Positions 49,620 through 60,779 of a stretch of DNA of 64,000 nucleotides are shown in pieces. The notes under the pieces were generated by a model. That model did no database searches. It was given only the letters and a program-made list of their open reading frames with translations, and had not been told where the DNA came from. Position numbers and translations under genes: made by a program. The first letter of the stretch is position 1; each line of letters opens with the position of its first letter. Source of the stretch: Casuarina equisetifolia (Eukaryota; Streptophyta; Magnoliopsida; Fagales; Casuarinaceae); assembly GCA_028551475.1 (NCBI GenBank), contig CM052360.1, forward strand, positions 21,052,682-21,116,681. The letters are read 5' to 3'.

Positions 49620-50245
49620 GCAATAAAATGTTACCATTTCACGATTCCGTGGCAGTTGTTTCTCATTTTGGTGCAGTTATACTTGTTTTTGTACTTATAT
49701 CCTATAATCGTAAACGTTGTCACTGCTCTATTATTGAGATAGAAACTACTTTTCTTCTAAAATAGATATGATAAGTTGTGTATTTTTCTAAAACAATATA
49801 TACTGCTATGTTTGTACTGTGTTTCTATCAATTAAATGATCATACTTGAATGTTTAATGATAATAAATCTGCTTCATTCAAGGTAATTTTCCTTTTTGTA
49901 CTTCAAAGACTCAGTTTGTCTGATAAGTAATTTGGGCAGACTTTGAAGGCCAAATGCACCCTGGGGTGCGTGTCGGTGTTGGTGTAAAATAGTAGAACTA
50001 AGAACGCAAAGTATGTGATTAAGGAAACTAGAAAGCACATTTAGGCTTATATGATCTTCAAAGCTCTAGACATAGAGCTTGTGACGGTAAGTGAACTAAA
50101 AGTAAATGTCAAAGTACTGGGTTTTAGTTGTTCAACTGCTATTTATTGTTAAGCTTCCAAGACATTTTCTCAATTGAAGCTTTTCTTGGCATTCAAAAAA
50201 TATGGTATTGCAAAAGGCCGTCATAGCATCTATCCAATGAAAAAA
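49620..50245. repeat. 3' flank of DUF247 copy 3
   Basis: This stretch is colinear with the other DUF247 flanks, ending with a GTATTGCAAAAGGCCGTCATAGC block near 50205. An AATAAA-type signal is at about 49862. No gene is seen. Confidence 0.7.
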
Positions 50246-50249
50246 TAGG

Positions 50250-50512
50250 CCATCACAAAAAAAGACCAAGGATCAAAAATTTTTGGCTGGGTCTAAGAAG
50301 GAATTCCGCCGCCAGCCACTTGCAATTCTGGAAGCGTCATCAACGAAGACTCTCCTAGCAATCCAAATCCGGCGGTCTCGATCGCCATCGGACTTCCAAA
50401 TCTACAGGGAGAACGGGTCACCTGAGCTCACGATTTCTCCAGATCGATTGAGAGCGTGACTTTCTGGGTTGCGAACTCGCCGGTGTCCGTAGTCTCCGTT
50501 GGTAAGGGATTA
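50250..50512 (+). other. GC-rich stretch, possible leader exon
   Basis: About 220 bp are clearly GC-richer than the surroundings. They end in CTCCGTTG/GTAAGG, a good splice donor at about 50500, followed by T/G-rich DNA typical of a plant intron. This looks like the first, non-coding exon of a gene on the plus strand. However, I could not find a convincing coding exon between 50512 and the germin-like gene at 52503. Confidence 0.35.
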
Positions 50513-51534
50513 TAAAAAAAAAACATTCTGCTTGTTAGGTTGTATTTTGGTGGATAGAATTTGTTGTAGAAGTTTTGTCGAATCTATGATATAATCTGGT
50601 TCGATATGATTGTTATATGGGGTAACTTTGGTTTGAAGTTTGGGGGGGTGAATTTGTGTGGTTGTTGTGTGGTGAACTTGCTGTAGTGTGGTTATTTTGG
50701 GTGTGATTAAGTAACTGGTTGGTTCGTTGAGTCTATTGTTATGGATTGGTGAGAGGAGAATATACATACCAAAAGCCATGTGTCTATTAGTTCTTTATAA
50801 GTAAATTAAAAGGATTGAAGTGTTGAATTTAAGTAGATCGTCAATGGAGTAAAGTAGAATCTATTAGGTTTATTATTCAGAGTAGATAATTTGGTAAGTA
50901 CCACCAATACCCTTCTTATCAAATTACTTAATTACTAAATTGATACCCCGCTAATGATCAAGCTACTTCAGAGAATAAACCCAAATAGTGAAGAGTTTGA
51001 GATAAGAGACAAAAGAAGAACAAGGTATCTTGAAGATTTTTGAAGAGTTTGAGATAAGAGACAAAAGAAGAACAAGGTATCTTGAAGATTTTTGAAAATC
51101 CTTAGGAGGAAATAATGATGCAGAAGTAAGAAAAATGAAATCTAAACGGACATGGTTAAAATGAAATTAGCAAAAGTCTGCTAATTCTTGTATTTCATAA
51201 TAAATGGAATGGTCAAACATTAAGAATATTCTCTAGATGTTCTCATATTGCTTCAAAGCATGAATACTTTGTGAAGCTGAAGTAATTGGGCACATCTGAT
51301 GTGCGACATTTCTAGCAACTCTTATCTCTAGATACTGCAAGGAACTAAGTTTATCCCTTGCTAATAACTAATCTTGCAAACCTAGCCATAATACTAAGAT
51401 TAATGTGGAAGTATAAACTTAAACCATACACTTTTATACCAATGCATTTCAAAGCCACAAGGAGTCATAACTTCCCAAACAAATTTGGTTGAGTATTTTC
51501 TAGCTGAAACAGTCCAAACAAACCAATAACTACA
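50513..51534. repeat. Intron-like DNA with a perfect 52-bp tandem repeat
   Basis: Units 50990-51041 and 51042-51093 are identical over 52 bp (both begin GAAGAGTTTGAGATAAGAGA). The perfect identity suggests a recent slippage or duplication event. The remaining DNA in this interval is AT-rich, with nothing recognised. Confidence 0.85.
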
Positions 51535-51925
51535 TGCCTTAGCCTTGTCCTTCCTCGTAATCGTTTTCTTTTTCTATGTTCGCCGTGCTGAAAGAAGAAA
51601 TAAATACTGTCAATAACTTTGTTTCAAAAAATAAACCTTTTTTCAAAAAAATTTCCTTCCGACTATATTGTTTACGTCATGAATACTTCAGATATAAGAA
51701 AGGAAGAAATAAACTTATTTTCTTACTTAGAAAAATGTTTGGGTAAATGTCCTCATAAAAGAATCATATCATCTTTCGATTTGTTTCTCACTCTTTGACC
51801 AGGAAACAGTGCGCCTCTTTTTCCTTTTTTCTGTTATCTGTTAGCTTTTCTGTTCGGAGTACGTTCTAGAACCGTCCTACCCCAGAATGGGTTTGAAGAG
51901 TTGGGAATTGATCTGAAGAAGGTAA
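51535..51925 (+). repeat. Segment repeated in inverted orientation at 16105-17100
   Basis: This is the partner of the block at 16105-17100. It lacks the LINE found there. At 51680-51700 it reads AGAAAGGAAGAAAT without interruption, giving the pre-insertion state. Downstream, a run of A and G (52027-52066) is a simple repeat, and the stretch to 52260 is otherwise unassigned. Confidence 0.65.
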
Positions 51926-52418
51926 AAAACAACGGCTCAAACGGTCTGAAGCCTGTTATTATGTGGTCAGCATGCTGTCCCCGTCTGCTTTCTTCCCAGA
52001 AGCTGAACTCATCCTGTCGACTGATGAAAAAAAAAAGAAAAAGAAAAAGAAAAAGGAAAAAAAAAACTCCTTCTTGGAATTGTTTTATTCGGGTTTGTAT
52101 GAAGTTCTAATCATCAATTCCATCTATAAAGTTGTTAAGTGTACTCTGAATTTTACTTAGTCATAAGAGGGCATGTTATTCTAATAATGACATTAATTTT
52201 AGCTTTTCCCAATAATATATTTAGTTTTGTTATCTTATCGACCAATGTGATCTAGCAGAGGTTACCGAGATTAGATACATTTGAAGGATTCACTTATGAA
52301 CCAAACTCATCAATCAAGACCATCGTTAGAGAACGATTCACTGACCAATCAGACTCTTATCAAATAGAATCTTCCCCATGAAGGGAAAAATATGTAGACT
52401 GGTTCAGTGCCTCGTCTC

Positions 52419-52426
52419 TATAAATA
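52419..52426 (+). promoter_or_regulatory. TATA box of germin-like copy 2
   Basis: TATAAATA lies 84 bp before the ATG, in a CTCTATAAATACT context identical to that of copy 1 (480-487). The surrounding upstream DNA is also conserved between the two copies. Confidence 0.75.
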
Positions 52427-52502
52427 CTCGTGTTCCCATGCGACACTCCTCACCCCTCACCCAGAAAACACGACATCCTGAAAGGTATAGATAGCCTCAA
52501 AA

Positions 52503-53321
52503 ATGATGAAAGGTGCCACAACATTTCTAGATGCTGTGGCCCTGTTAAACTTCTTTTGCTTCCTTGCTTCTGCCTATGATCCCAGTCCTCTGCAAGACTT
52601 TTGTGTTTCAACTAGCACTTCTCTTTCTGGTGGTACGCAGTCTTTGTTTTTTGGAACATGTTGCCTTTTGTTTTTCATCATGATAGAAATCTACATGCCT
52701 TGGATACCATATTAGATCGCCATATTTTGAAAGTGTTTTGTTCGTAACAAACAATCTTTTTCTTTTGCAGTATTTTTTAATGGAATGTTTTGCAAGGATC
52801 CAATGCTTGCCACAGCCAACGATTTTCTTCGTTTCTGGACTAAACACTCCAAGAAGCACCACAAATCCACTCGGTTCAAATCTCACTCTTTTGAATGTGG
52901 AAAAAATACCAGGAGTCAAGACATTGGGCGTATTTTTGGCTCGCATTGACTTTGCACCATATGGCCGAAATCCCTCCCCCCAACTCACTCTCGTGGCACT
53001 GAGATTCTGGTGGTCCTGGAGGGTACTCTTTATGTTGGTTTCGTCACATCCAATCCTAACTGCCTCATAATTAAAGTTCTAAACGCAGGAGATGTTTTTA
53101 TCTTCCCAACTGGTCTCATTCACTTCCATTTCAACTTTGGAAATACCAATAGAGTTAGCTTTTCTGGTTTTAATAGCCAAAATCCAGGGGTCATCACCAA
53201 AGCACATGTTATATTTGGATCTAATCCTCCCATCAACGCTGGCATTCTTGCGAAAGAATTTCAGTTGGATAAGAATGTGGTGGACTACCTTGAGAAACAA
53301 TCCTGGATGGAAAATAATTAG
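52503..53321 (+). pseudogene. Germin-like protein, copy 2, two frame-altering indels
   Basis: Exon 1 (52503-52632) gives a signal peptide and YDPSPLQDFC. A 138-nt GT/AG intron (52633-52770) is followed by exon 2, ending at TAG 53319-53321. Exon 2 begins correctly with FNGMFCKDPM, including the second cysteine. One extra base near 52828 then shifts the frame (SGLNTPRSTTNPLGSN is read in the shifted frame). Two extra bases near 52970-52980, in a C-run, restore it just before the germin box. The box consequently reads P-T-H-S-R-G-T-E, with the first metal-binding histidine replaced. The rest is intact: [41 protein letters not shown] and [14 protein letters not shown]. The two indels sum to +3. 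Sequencing or assembly errors in homopolymers are an alternative, and in that case the gene may be functional. Confidence 0.85.
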
Positions 53322-53734
53322 AGAACTATATGTATCGAATCATTAGAGATTCCACATAAATTTTGTGATTGTCTCTTATTGTAGCATAACAATAATAATA
53401 TTATCAAATATAGTGGTTTCTCATTTACATTTTTATATACTTTGACTAAGTGTAACACCAAAAATGAGAGAAGTGGAAAAATAAATAATGTTATTAAAAT
53501 ATTAATTTTATTAGTTAGAATAAAAAAATAATATATAAGAGAACATTTTTATTTAGAAACTTTAAATTCTCTTAAATAAATAATGAATTGTGTCGTAATT
53601 AGAAAATTTCTACTATCATTTTCTCTTAAATAAGTTATAATATTAGGTATGTCCTTAAATTTTATATTTTCTTATTCTTATATGAATAAACTCACAAATT
53701 CATAAATAAATAAAATAAAGAAAGAAATGGATAA

Positions 53735-55370
53735 TTAAAGTTAACAACATTTTATTTTTGAAAGTTTTGAGACATTACTCCTAAAATCTCTTGATCCATG
53801 CCATCATTCTTCTCTTTCAGACCATGATTGAAAACACTAAGGAAAGAAAAGAAAAACCGTAGAGTAACAACTGAAGGAAGTGTTGAAGCTTAAGTGGGCC
53901 CAAGAATTACACACAATGGAGGACAAAAGTGCAATACTTCTTATTTACACGACTACAAACTCTTTACAAGATAAATGATAAGAACACTTATCTTATTCTT
54001 TTACTGGACACACATTCCTTCACCGAATCATATGAAGTGTTACATGTCACGAGACTGCATCGCCGAACCTTGGGTTGGTTAGACTGCTCTCTCCCAGCAG
54101 CTCCCACGACCACGCTCCTTTGGACGCCTTCTTTAGAGGCCTTCTCTTGGCGCTCTCCTGGCAACCTCCTGGCAACCTCCTGGCGCCTTCTCTAGACGCC
54201 TTCGCCTGGTGCCTATGGCACCTATATTGGCGCTTTTCTAAGCACCTGCTCTTGGCGCTCTCCTGGCGCACTCTTGGCGCATCCCGGTGCCTATACTCGG
54301 CACCCCTCCTGGTGCCTCCACTCAGCACCCCTCTTTTGGTGCTTTCTCTTAGCACCCCCTTTTTGGTGCCTCCACTCGGCACCCATCTGGTGCCCCTCGG
54401 CACCCTTCTTGGTGACTCCATTGGGCACCCCTCTTTGGGCACTTTCCTTAGTGCCTTTATCGGTGCTTTGGTTAGCACACCTTGGGGTGGAACTCTCCTA
54501 CCTTTATATAGAATGCCTAACCGACTTCTCAAGTCGGTTTCTTCAGCTTTCTGGATAATTCCAGGGCTGATATTTTCTTGTCAATAATTCCGACACACTT
54601 TTTCTTTCACCTCATTCTCTAGAGAGTTCTTTCTTCGTGACTTTCTTCACGTGGGGCCTAAAGCAGATTTTTCTTCATTTCTCCTTCACGTCGGTCTCCA
54701 CGATTCCAGATAATTCTCTTTTCACGTTTTTCCTTTTATCGTGGGTCCCGCACCATTGATTTCTTAATTCCTCTTTTCACATTTTCCGTGGTACCTGTCA
54801 GCGTTGATTTCTCTTCAGGAAGAGGCACACGTGGTTTTAGAAAGCAATCCTGTTGTTTCGATCCTTTATCGCTTTACCTCTGCAACATCGGAATTGGTTG
54901 CTTAGATAATAAAGGAAAATAATCTATTAAGAAATCACGCAAGTGTTATATTTCTGAAATATTTAGTAGTAAACTTCATGGTTTTGCTGGACTACTCAAC
55001 TTATTGCCATGTCATGGGAACAGTAGCATATATTCTTTTCAGTTTTGACTTTTTGCTTTAACGATCGATGGGAGAGAGGCTAATTCCAGCAAGGTCGTGG
55101 TGTTCACATCGTCTTGGTCTCTACTATATGAGTTTAAATAAATAAATAACTAAAAAAGATAGTCACAAAATGAAGGAGAGGGTATAATGAACTTGTGTAC
55201 AATTTATAGAGATTATTTGGTTTTCTCGTTTAGTTTTCTTCTTCTTTGCTTTTGTTAAATAGAATTTAAGATATACAAATGATCATTACAAGATAGTTAA
55301 GGACATTCCCGCATAATGAGGAAGTTTTGTGGGGAAGTTTTGCTTCTCCAAATCTTCTAAGAATAAATAA
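53735..55370. repeat. Duplicated flank of germin-like copy 2
   Basis: The parts 53735-53880 and 54818-55370 are colinear with 6830-7584 downstream of copy 1. They are separated here by the solo LTR. The stretch 53322-53734, between the gene and this block, is AT-rich. It includes a short LINE-like 3' end (about 53545-53710, ending ACTCACAAATTCATAAATAAA). Confidence 0.75.
53876..54822. mobile_element. Solo LTR, 937 bp, with GGAAG target duplication
   Basis: The LTR runs from TGTTGAAGC (53881) to TCTCTTCA (54817), between GGAAG at 53876-53880 and GGAAG at 54818-54822. The germin-like copy 1 flank has the uninterrupted site GAAGGAAGAGGCACA near 6988, so the insertion post-dates the duplication. 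The middle of the LTR (54110-54480) is a degenerate array of alternating GGTGCC and GGCACC words. Open frames across it are by-products of this repeat. The family is unknown. Confidence 0.88.
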
Positions 55371-55379
55371 AATAGACTT

Positions 55380-55867
55380 AAGATGTCAAAAAATGTCTAG
55401 TTTAATGGTAAGTAGGTGCTCGCTAGTACAAAAGTACCCAAATAGGGAGGACAAATAGAAAACCTCATATAAAATCTTAAGAAATTGAGATACACATACA
55501 CAGAAGATATAGACAAATTTGGATAGCTAGGCGATTCATATGCATGACAAGCAATTTCCTTAGGATGTGTGCCAATCGATTTCCTTGGGTTGCATGATGG
55601 GCATTGGTAATAATAACATATTCTTAATATCCCCTCAAGTTAGTAATTTGTACAAATCAAATATACCATACTTGTGGAAAAGGTAACAATGTTGGCTACT
55701 AGATAAAGCTTTGGTGAGAAGATCATTAGGCTATTCCCGAGTTTGAATATGACAAGTCTAAATCAAGTCTTATTGTCATTTTTCCTTATTCCCATTCAAT
55801 GAAAATTGTACATGTTTTAAGAGTTAGGTCCATGCCCTACTTTTGTACGTATCTAAGTTATGATCAA
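55380..55867 (-). mobile_element. 3' end of a Ty1-copia pol with part of its LTR
   Basis: The minus strand encodes PNDLLTKALSSSQHCYLFHK and then F-D-L-Y-K, followed by a stop and a GAGGGGA purine tract near 55633. This is the usual RNase H end, stop and polypurine tract of copia elements. DNA to the left (55380-55630) would be the 3' LTR. Only this end of the element is present. Confidence 0.65.
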
Positions 55868-57360
55868 ACCACATGTGATGCAATGATAATAATTAACATT
55901 AGAAGATAATTTATGTACCCTTTCAATTGTTAGGGAGAGTATCACAAATATATTTATCATAATAAATTATTTTTTTAGGTGATTCTTTTCATTTGAAGAT
56001 CATACCACATACCAAGTAGTGGTAGGAGTAAAACTAGAAGATAATTTGTCTACCTTTTAAAAAATTTTCAAGTACCAACCAACAGAAACATTCATAGAAA
56101 AATGACAACATGAAAGCTTGTTTAACGAGGCATAATGAAATCAATTAATTCAAACCCTTCACATTAAGCAAACTTGTTTGTCACATTTTAAGAAATGTAC
56201 ACTTCAATATGAAAATCTTGTCCCACACTAAAAAAACAAGGATAACAAGTTTGTTAGCACCAATCAAGTGATGAAGTGGTATTCAAGTACTTACTTGTTT
56301 TCATTATCAATGCTAGGCTTTAAAGAGGTTGATTAGGGGACCAAAAGGGACAAGTGGCCACTTGGAAGGCAATTTAAAGTTGGGCTTAGGAGAGTATGAC
56401 ATACTTATTTATCATAATAAATGAGTTTTTTTACATGATTATTTTCCTTTGAGATCACAGCACAAACCATGTATTTGGTAGTAGTTAAACTAGAAGACAA
56501 TTTATCTACCCTTTCAATTATTTTAAGTATCAAATAACAGAGATTTTTACAATAAAATTACAAAACAAAGATGTTGTTTAATGAGCTATGATTGAGCTAA
56601 TGGATTCAACACCTTATTACTTAGAGGAGTTGTTTGTCATGTCCCAAAAAGTGAATACTTTGATAAGAAAATCTTGTCCTACATTGAAAAAGCAAGGATA
56701 AGGTGTTTGCTAACTCCAATCTAGTGATAGAGTGGTATCAAACAATTACAACCTTTTTTCATTTTCAACACTAGGCCTTTAAGGATGATAGGTGAAGGAC
56801 CCTAAGGGAACAAGTGGCCATGTGAAGGGTAATGTGGAGTTAGGGTGGGGAAAGTGTCATATATTTATCTATCATAATAAATGAGTTTTTTAAGGTGACT
56901 CTTTTCCTTTAAGATCATACCACATATCATGTAGTGATAGTAGTTAATAATATGAGACAATTTATCTAGACTTTCAACTGTTTTAAGTACCAACCAACAA
57001 AGACTTTCATTGAAAAACAACAAAACAAAAAGGTTGTTTCATTAGGCATGATGAAATCAATCAATTTGAATCCTTAGCACCAAGTAGAGTTGTTTGTCGT
57101 GTCACAAAAAAAACACTTCAATGAGAAAATTTGTACCATATTGAAAAAGTAAGTGATGATAAAATGTTTAGTATCTCCACCTAATAGACATATCCTTTGG
57201 TTTGGAACTCCAAACCAATGACAAAGTGGTACCCAAGCAACCACAAGCCATTTTCATTGCCAATGATGATGTGAATTTGGGTTTGGGAAACTATCACATT
57301 TCAAGAAAGGAATACTCCAATGGAGAGAACTTATACCTACATTAGAAAGGCAAGTAAAGG
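55868..57360. repeat. Tandem array, unit about 455 bp, three units plus partials
   Basis: Units start at about 55936 (AGAGTATCACAAATATATTTATC), 56391 (AGAGTATGACATACTTATTTATC) and 56850 (AAAGTGTCATATATTTATCTATC). A partial unit lies on the left (55868-55935) and a shortened one on the right (from 57288). Each unit contains ATCATAATAAATGAGTTTTTT, an ACCA-CAT-AGT-GTAGT block, a CTACC(C/T)TTTCAA block and a GTTTGTCA...CACTT block. It also contains GGGACAAGTGGCCA. Units differ by roughly 15-20 percent. No coding capacity is seen. Confidence 0.85.
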
Positions 57361-59215
57361 GTCTTGGCTTTATAAGGGATTTGGTAACTTTACTCAAAAG
57401 TTATATTAGCAAACAAAAACATTTTAAAAAATTTATTCTTATTCAAAATTTGAGTTAAAAAGTAAAAAAAAAAAAATCCTCCTTTTAAATAATATTTTCA
57501 AACAAGATTTACAAAATATTTTCACACTTCATCTCAAGGATATAGGTTTTATGTTTTCTGCAAGGATTGTTATCTTCTTAATGTCACATTAATATTATGT
57601 TATAAAGATGTTTTTCTTTTGTCCAAAAATTAACTGAAGAGGAGAAAACTTTTCTTCCTTATGAAAAATGTGAAAGCTTTTGAAGTTGCTAAACTGCTGT
57701 TTTCTGATGGGGCCTTGTGGTCGACTTCCAGTTATGCTATATGACTAAATAAAATGTCTGTAAGCGTTGGAGACTTCGAACTACAAAAGTTTACTGCTTT
57801 TCAAGTTGTTAAATCTTAAGGTTGCTGCTTTCAGCTGGAGCTTTTGGTTATACTTCAATTAATACAGATATGATCTTCGGTCATTGAATATAATAATGGA
57901 AGCAAAAACAAAGACGCATAATATGAACCATGGAAACGTGAAGGAAGTGTTAATCCTTACCAAAAATTGTGCGTGGAATTTTCAACAATGCTGCACATTA
58001 CTTGCGGTTGGTGGAGCAGTGGGATGACAGCGTTGTTCTTTAGTTCACTGCTCTTTTTATTATGAAAATGAAAATCCAATTCTTTAAAGTAGCCAGAACC
58101 AAGACTACTTCATCAATTTGAACAACTATTGCAAGCAATCACCCCACCATGCCATCATTAAGCGACGTGATAAAGAGAATGACTTTCTACAAAGTTGTCT
58201 TTCATTACAGAAGAAGAGCAGCCGCCTTCAACAAAGAACAACCACGGTAAGTTTTCTAGCAAATTCGTGGAACAAAAGGTGGCATCCCATCAGCCCCACC
58301 AACCCCAGCAAATCCTCTGCGGCCTCTCATTCTGGAACTCCATCTATGGCAGTGCCCTAGCATCAGTGTCTTCGTACGGATAACTCGCGCCCTATGCCTT
58401 CGGACTCTTGAGATCAAGGTTTTATAAATCAAGGTTTTGATTCAGAACAAAATCCTGTTCATGCGATGCCGTGGTCCAGTGTTAGAGGCCGGGATATGAT
58501 GATAATTGTATCATCATATGCTATGTGAAGGATTTTGAGTTGCTGTGACTTTCTTACCTGAGAAATGCTATTGGGAAAATTATGCTGATAAGTAAACTTT
58601 GACCGGATTTACGTTTCTCAACGTAGAAGCGAAGTGCCTTCCGAGTCTTGCGCTATCGTTCTCTTGTAATGACGACTAGAATAGTTTTCAAGTCAAAAAA
58701 ATGAAGGCAACCATAAAATGGGGCGATAGGATCGTGATTTGTGCTTTATAAAAATCAGAACCCAAAAAACTAAGAATTGCACATTTTACAATTATAATGT
58801 GCATACTTTCAAGAGCGAGAGAGTTATCTTGAGAGAAAACAGCAACAAGGCCAAAATATGTAGAAGGCCCGGTGCATTATTATTAGTGACTTTTTGACTC
58901 AGATAGCAAAGGTTCATTCTAAATTGAGCCGTTGTCATGAGCGCCTACATTATAAATATATAAATATGTTAACATATAGATCTGGACATGCATTAAAAGT
59001 GTGTGTGAGAGAGAGAGATAGAGAGACTGATGGAGAGAAACAGTCGAAGGGAATTGTCGGTCTTATTTTGAGATTTGTCCACCAGAGGGAAAGAATTTCT
59101 AAGCCCCATTTGTTGTCATCGACACTATTCAATGAAGCTTATCATTATTTTGTTTGTGATAACAAACCAAAAAGCGAAGTTGTTGAAATTTATGAGTTCA
59201 AATAAAATTTATGAT
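57361..59215. other. Unassigned interval
   Basis: No gene is recognised with confidence. Around 57670-57860 two stretches share a loose AAGTTG(C/T)TAAA...GCTGCTTTC-type order and may be an old duplication. At 58090-58390 a more balanced stretch has a possible donor (ACCACG/GTAAGT, about 58245) and could be a leftover exon, but its short translations match nothing I know. A short GA run is at 58997-59025. Confidence 0.4.
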
Positions 59216-59470
59216 CAGAAAGCTTCAAATGAAAACATCTGTTTAAGGTTTAGTAACTTAAAAAACAACAACATTTTGGCGTCCGAAGTTTACAAAAGCT
59301 TACATGCATTTCATTTAAACATATAGCATAATTGGGAGCTGAGCAAGAAGCCCCAAATGAAAACAACAGTTTAAAGTTTAACAGCTTGAAAAACGACAAC
59401 ATTTTGCAATCCCAAGTCTACAAAGCTTATTGACATTTTATTTAGATGTATAGCATAGCTGTAGCTAATG
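59216..59470. repeat. Tandem duplication, unit about 128 bp
   Basis: Two units share the order CAAATGAAAACA...GTTTAA(A/G)GTTTA..AACTTAAAAAACAACAACATTTTG. They also share (A/C)AAAGCTTA..CATTT(C/T)ATTTA(A/G)A and ATAGCATA. Unit 1 is about 59216-59340 and unit 2 about 59347-59470, with about 80 percent similarity by eye. Confidence 0.75.
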
Positions 59471-60770
59471 TGGGCCAAGCCAATCATTTATGCTCTAGTT
59501 TTTGGTTGTTCCTGTTTGTTTGTTTTTTTGGTTATTTGTTTCCCTCGATTGCTGCCCGTTCCCATGCCTGCTGCTTTGCCGTTCCCATTGGCATTTTCAG
59601 TTTCAACCTTCTGCATTATATCAATAAATTTATCATAAGCACATTAGGAGAACCATATAACAATCAACAAAAAATTATGAGCCAGGACAAGGGTGAATCG
59701 TCAGTTAGATAAACTCAACAAGAATTGAGATAAATCTGTTTGTCAAAAAGTTCAATTTTTATCATATGCAATTGATGTAACACTTTACTATCATTGCAAA
59801 AGTAGTAGACCAAACCCAATCTTCAAAGGTTTTTAACATGAAAACTTTTAAAAGAAGAGTCGGAATGGAAATTAATATTTGTTTCCTCTTATCTAGTTGA
59901 CAATGGTATAGAAAGAAAGATGCTATTGCCTATATTCATAATATTTCACATTCAAATAAAAACTTAAGTGGACTTGAAAAGGAAAGCATTTGAGAATCAA
60001 TGGTTTAAGATATGAAATCATTTAAAGAGTTATATTAATCTACTTGAAATATTTTGTAGAAGCTTGTTGGAAGTCATCATTAGCTTGAACGTTACTAAGG
60101 CTCCATATTCAGAAAGTATCTTACAAAATTCGCTCGATAATTCTCCATTTTTCTACAAATGTTGTTAAATGAAAATTCTTAATATGTGGTATTCATGCAA
60201 AGAATATTGTAGTGATATAGTTTTTTAATTTTTAATTTTTATTTTTTTTTAATTTTGTATACACAAAAATTTATACTCTCCCATGTCAAACTTAAAATAA
60301 AAAATTTTTAGATAGCACTTACTTTTAATTGAATCAAGCACTTATCAACTAAATGGTAATATAGTGAAATAAGTAAAACATACAATTTTTGTTAAACTTA
60401 TGAAGCAACTTCACAAATACCTTCACCTTCAAAAAACAGCTAATTGCATTTAATCTAAATGCTACAAATGTAAATATCTACACCCTTTTATTACAACCAT
60501 AAGTTCATAACGCTAACAAAATAACATTTTTGAAGTCTACTTTAGCTAACTATGATTTTTCAAAATTTCTTATTTGACATGGTGACAAAAAATTTATCAT
60601 TTCCTTAAAACTATGAATGTTGATCAACGAGAAAATCCGGTAACATCAGGTAATGGACATGTAGTATATCCTGTTTGAGATAAGGAGATATACACATGCA
60701 TTCAAATTATGATGAGATGGAGAAAGTAACAGAAACAGAAATGAAAGGGAGCACTATATAGTCAAGAAGA
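59471..60770. other. AT-rich interval without recognised genes
   Basis: The open frame at 59446-59712 is rich in Phe, Leu and Cys and matches no family I recognise. The rest is low-complexity AT-rich DNA. I see nothing to annotate. Confidence 0.4.
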
Positions 60771-60779
60771 AAAAAAAAC

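Noticed and set aside
54047-54587. Open frames of up to 170 codons on both strands
   Set aside because: They lie entirely inside the solo LTR and are produced by its repetitive GGTGCC/GGCACC words. No domain is visible.
55868-57360. CRISPR-like repeat and spacer arrangement
   Set aside because: The units are ~455 bp, diverged and contiguous, with no short repeat and unique spacer pattern. The sequence is from a plant nucleus.
59446-59712. Possible 88-residue membrane or secreted protein
   Set aside because: There is no family resemblance, no promoter or splice context, and the frame starts inside a tandem duplication. I could not support it as a gene.
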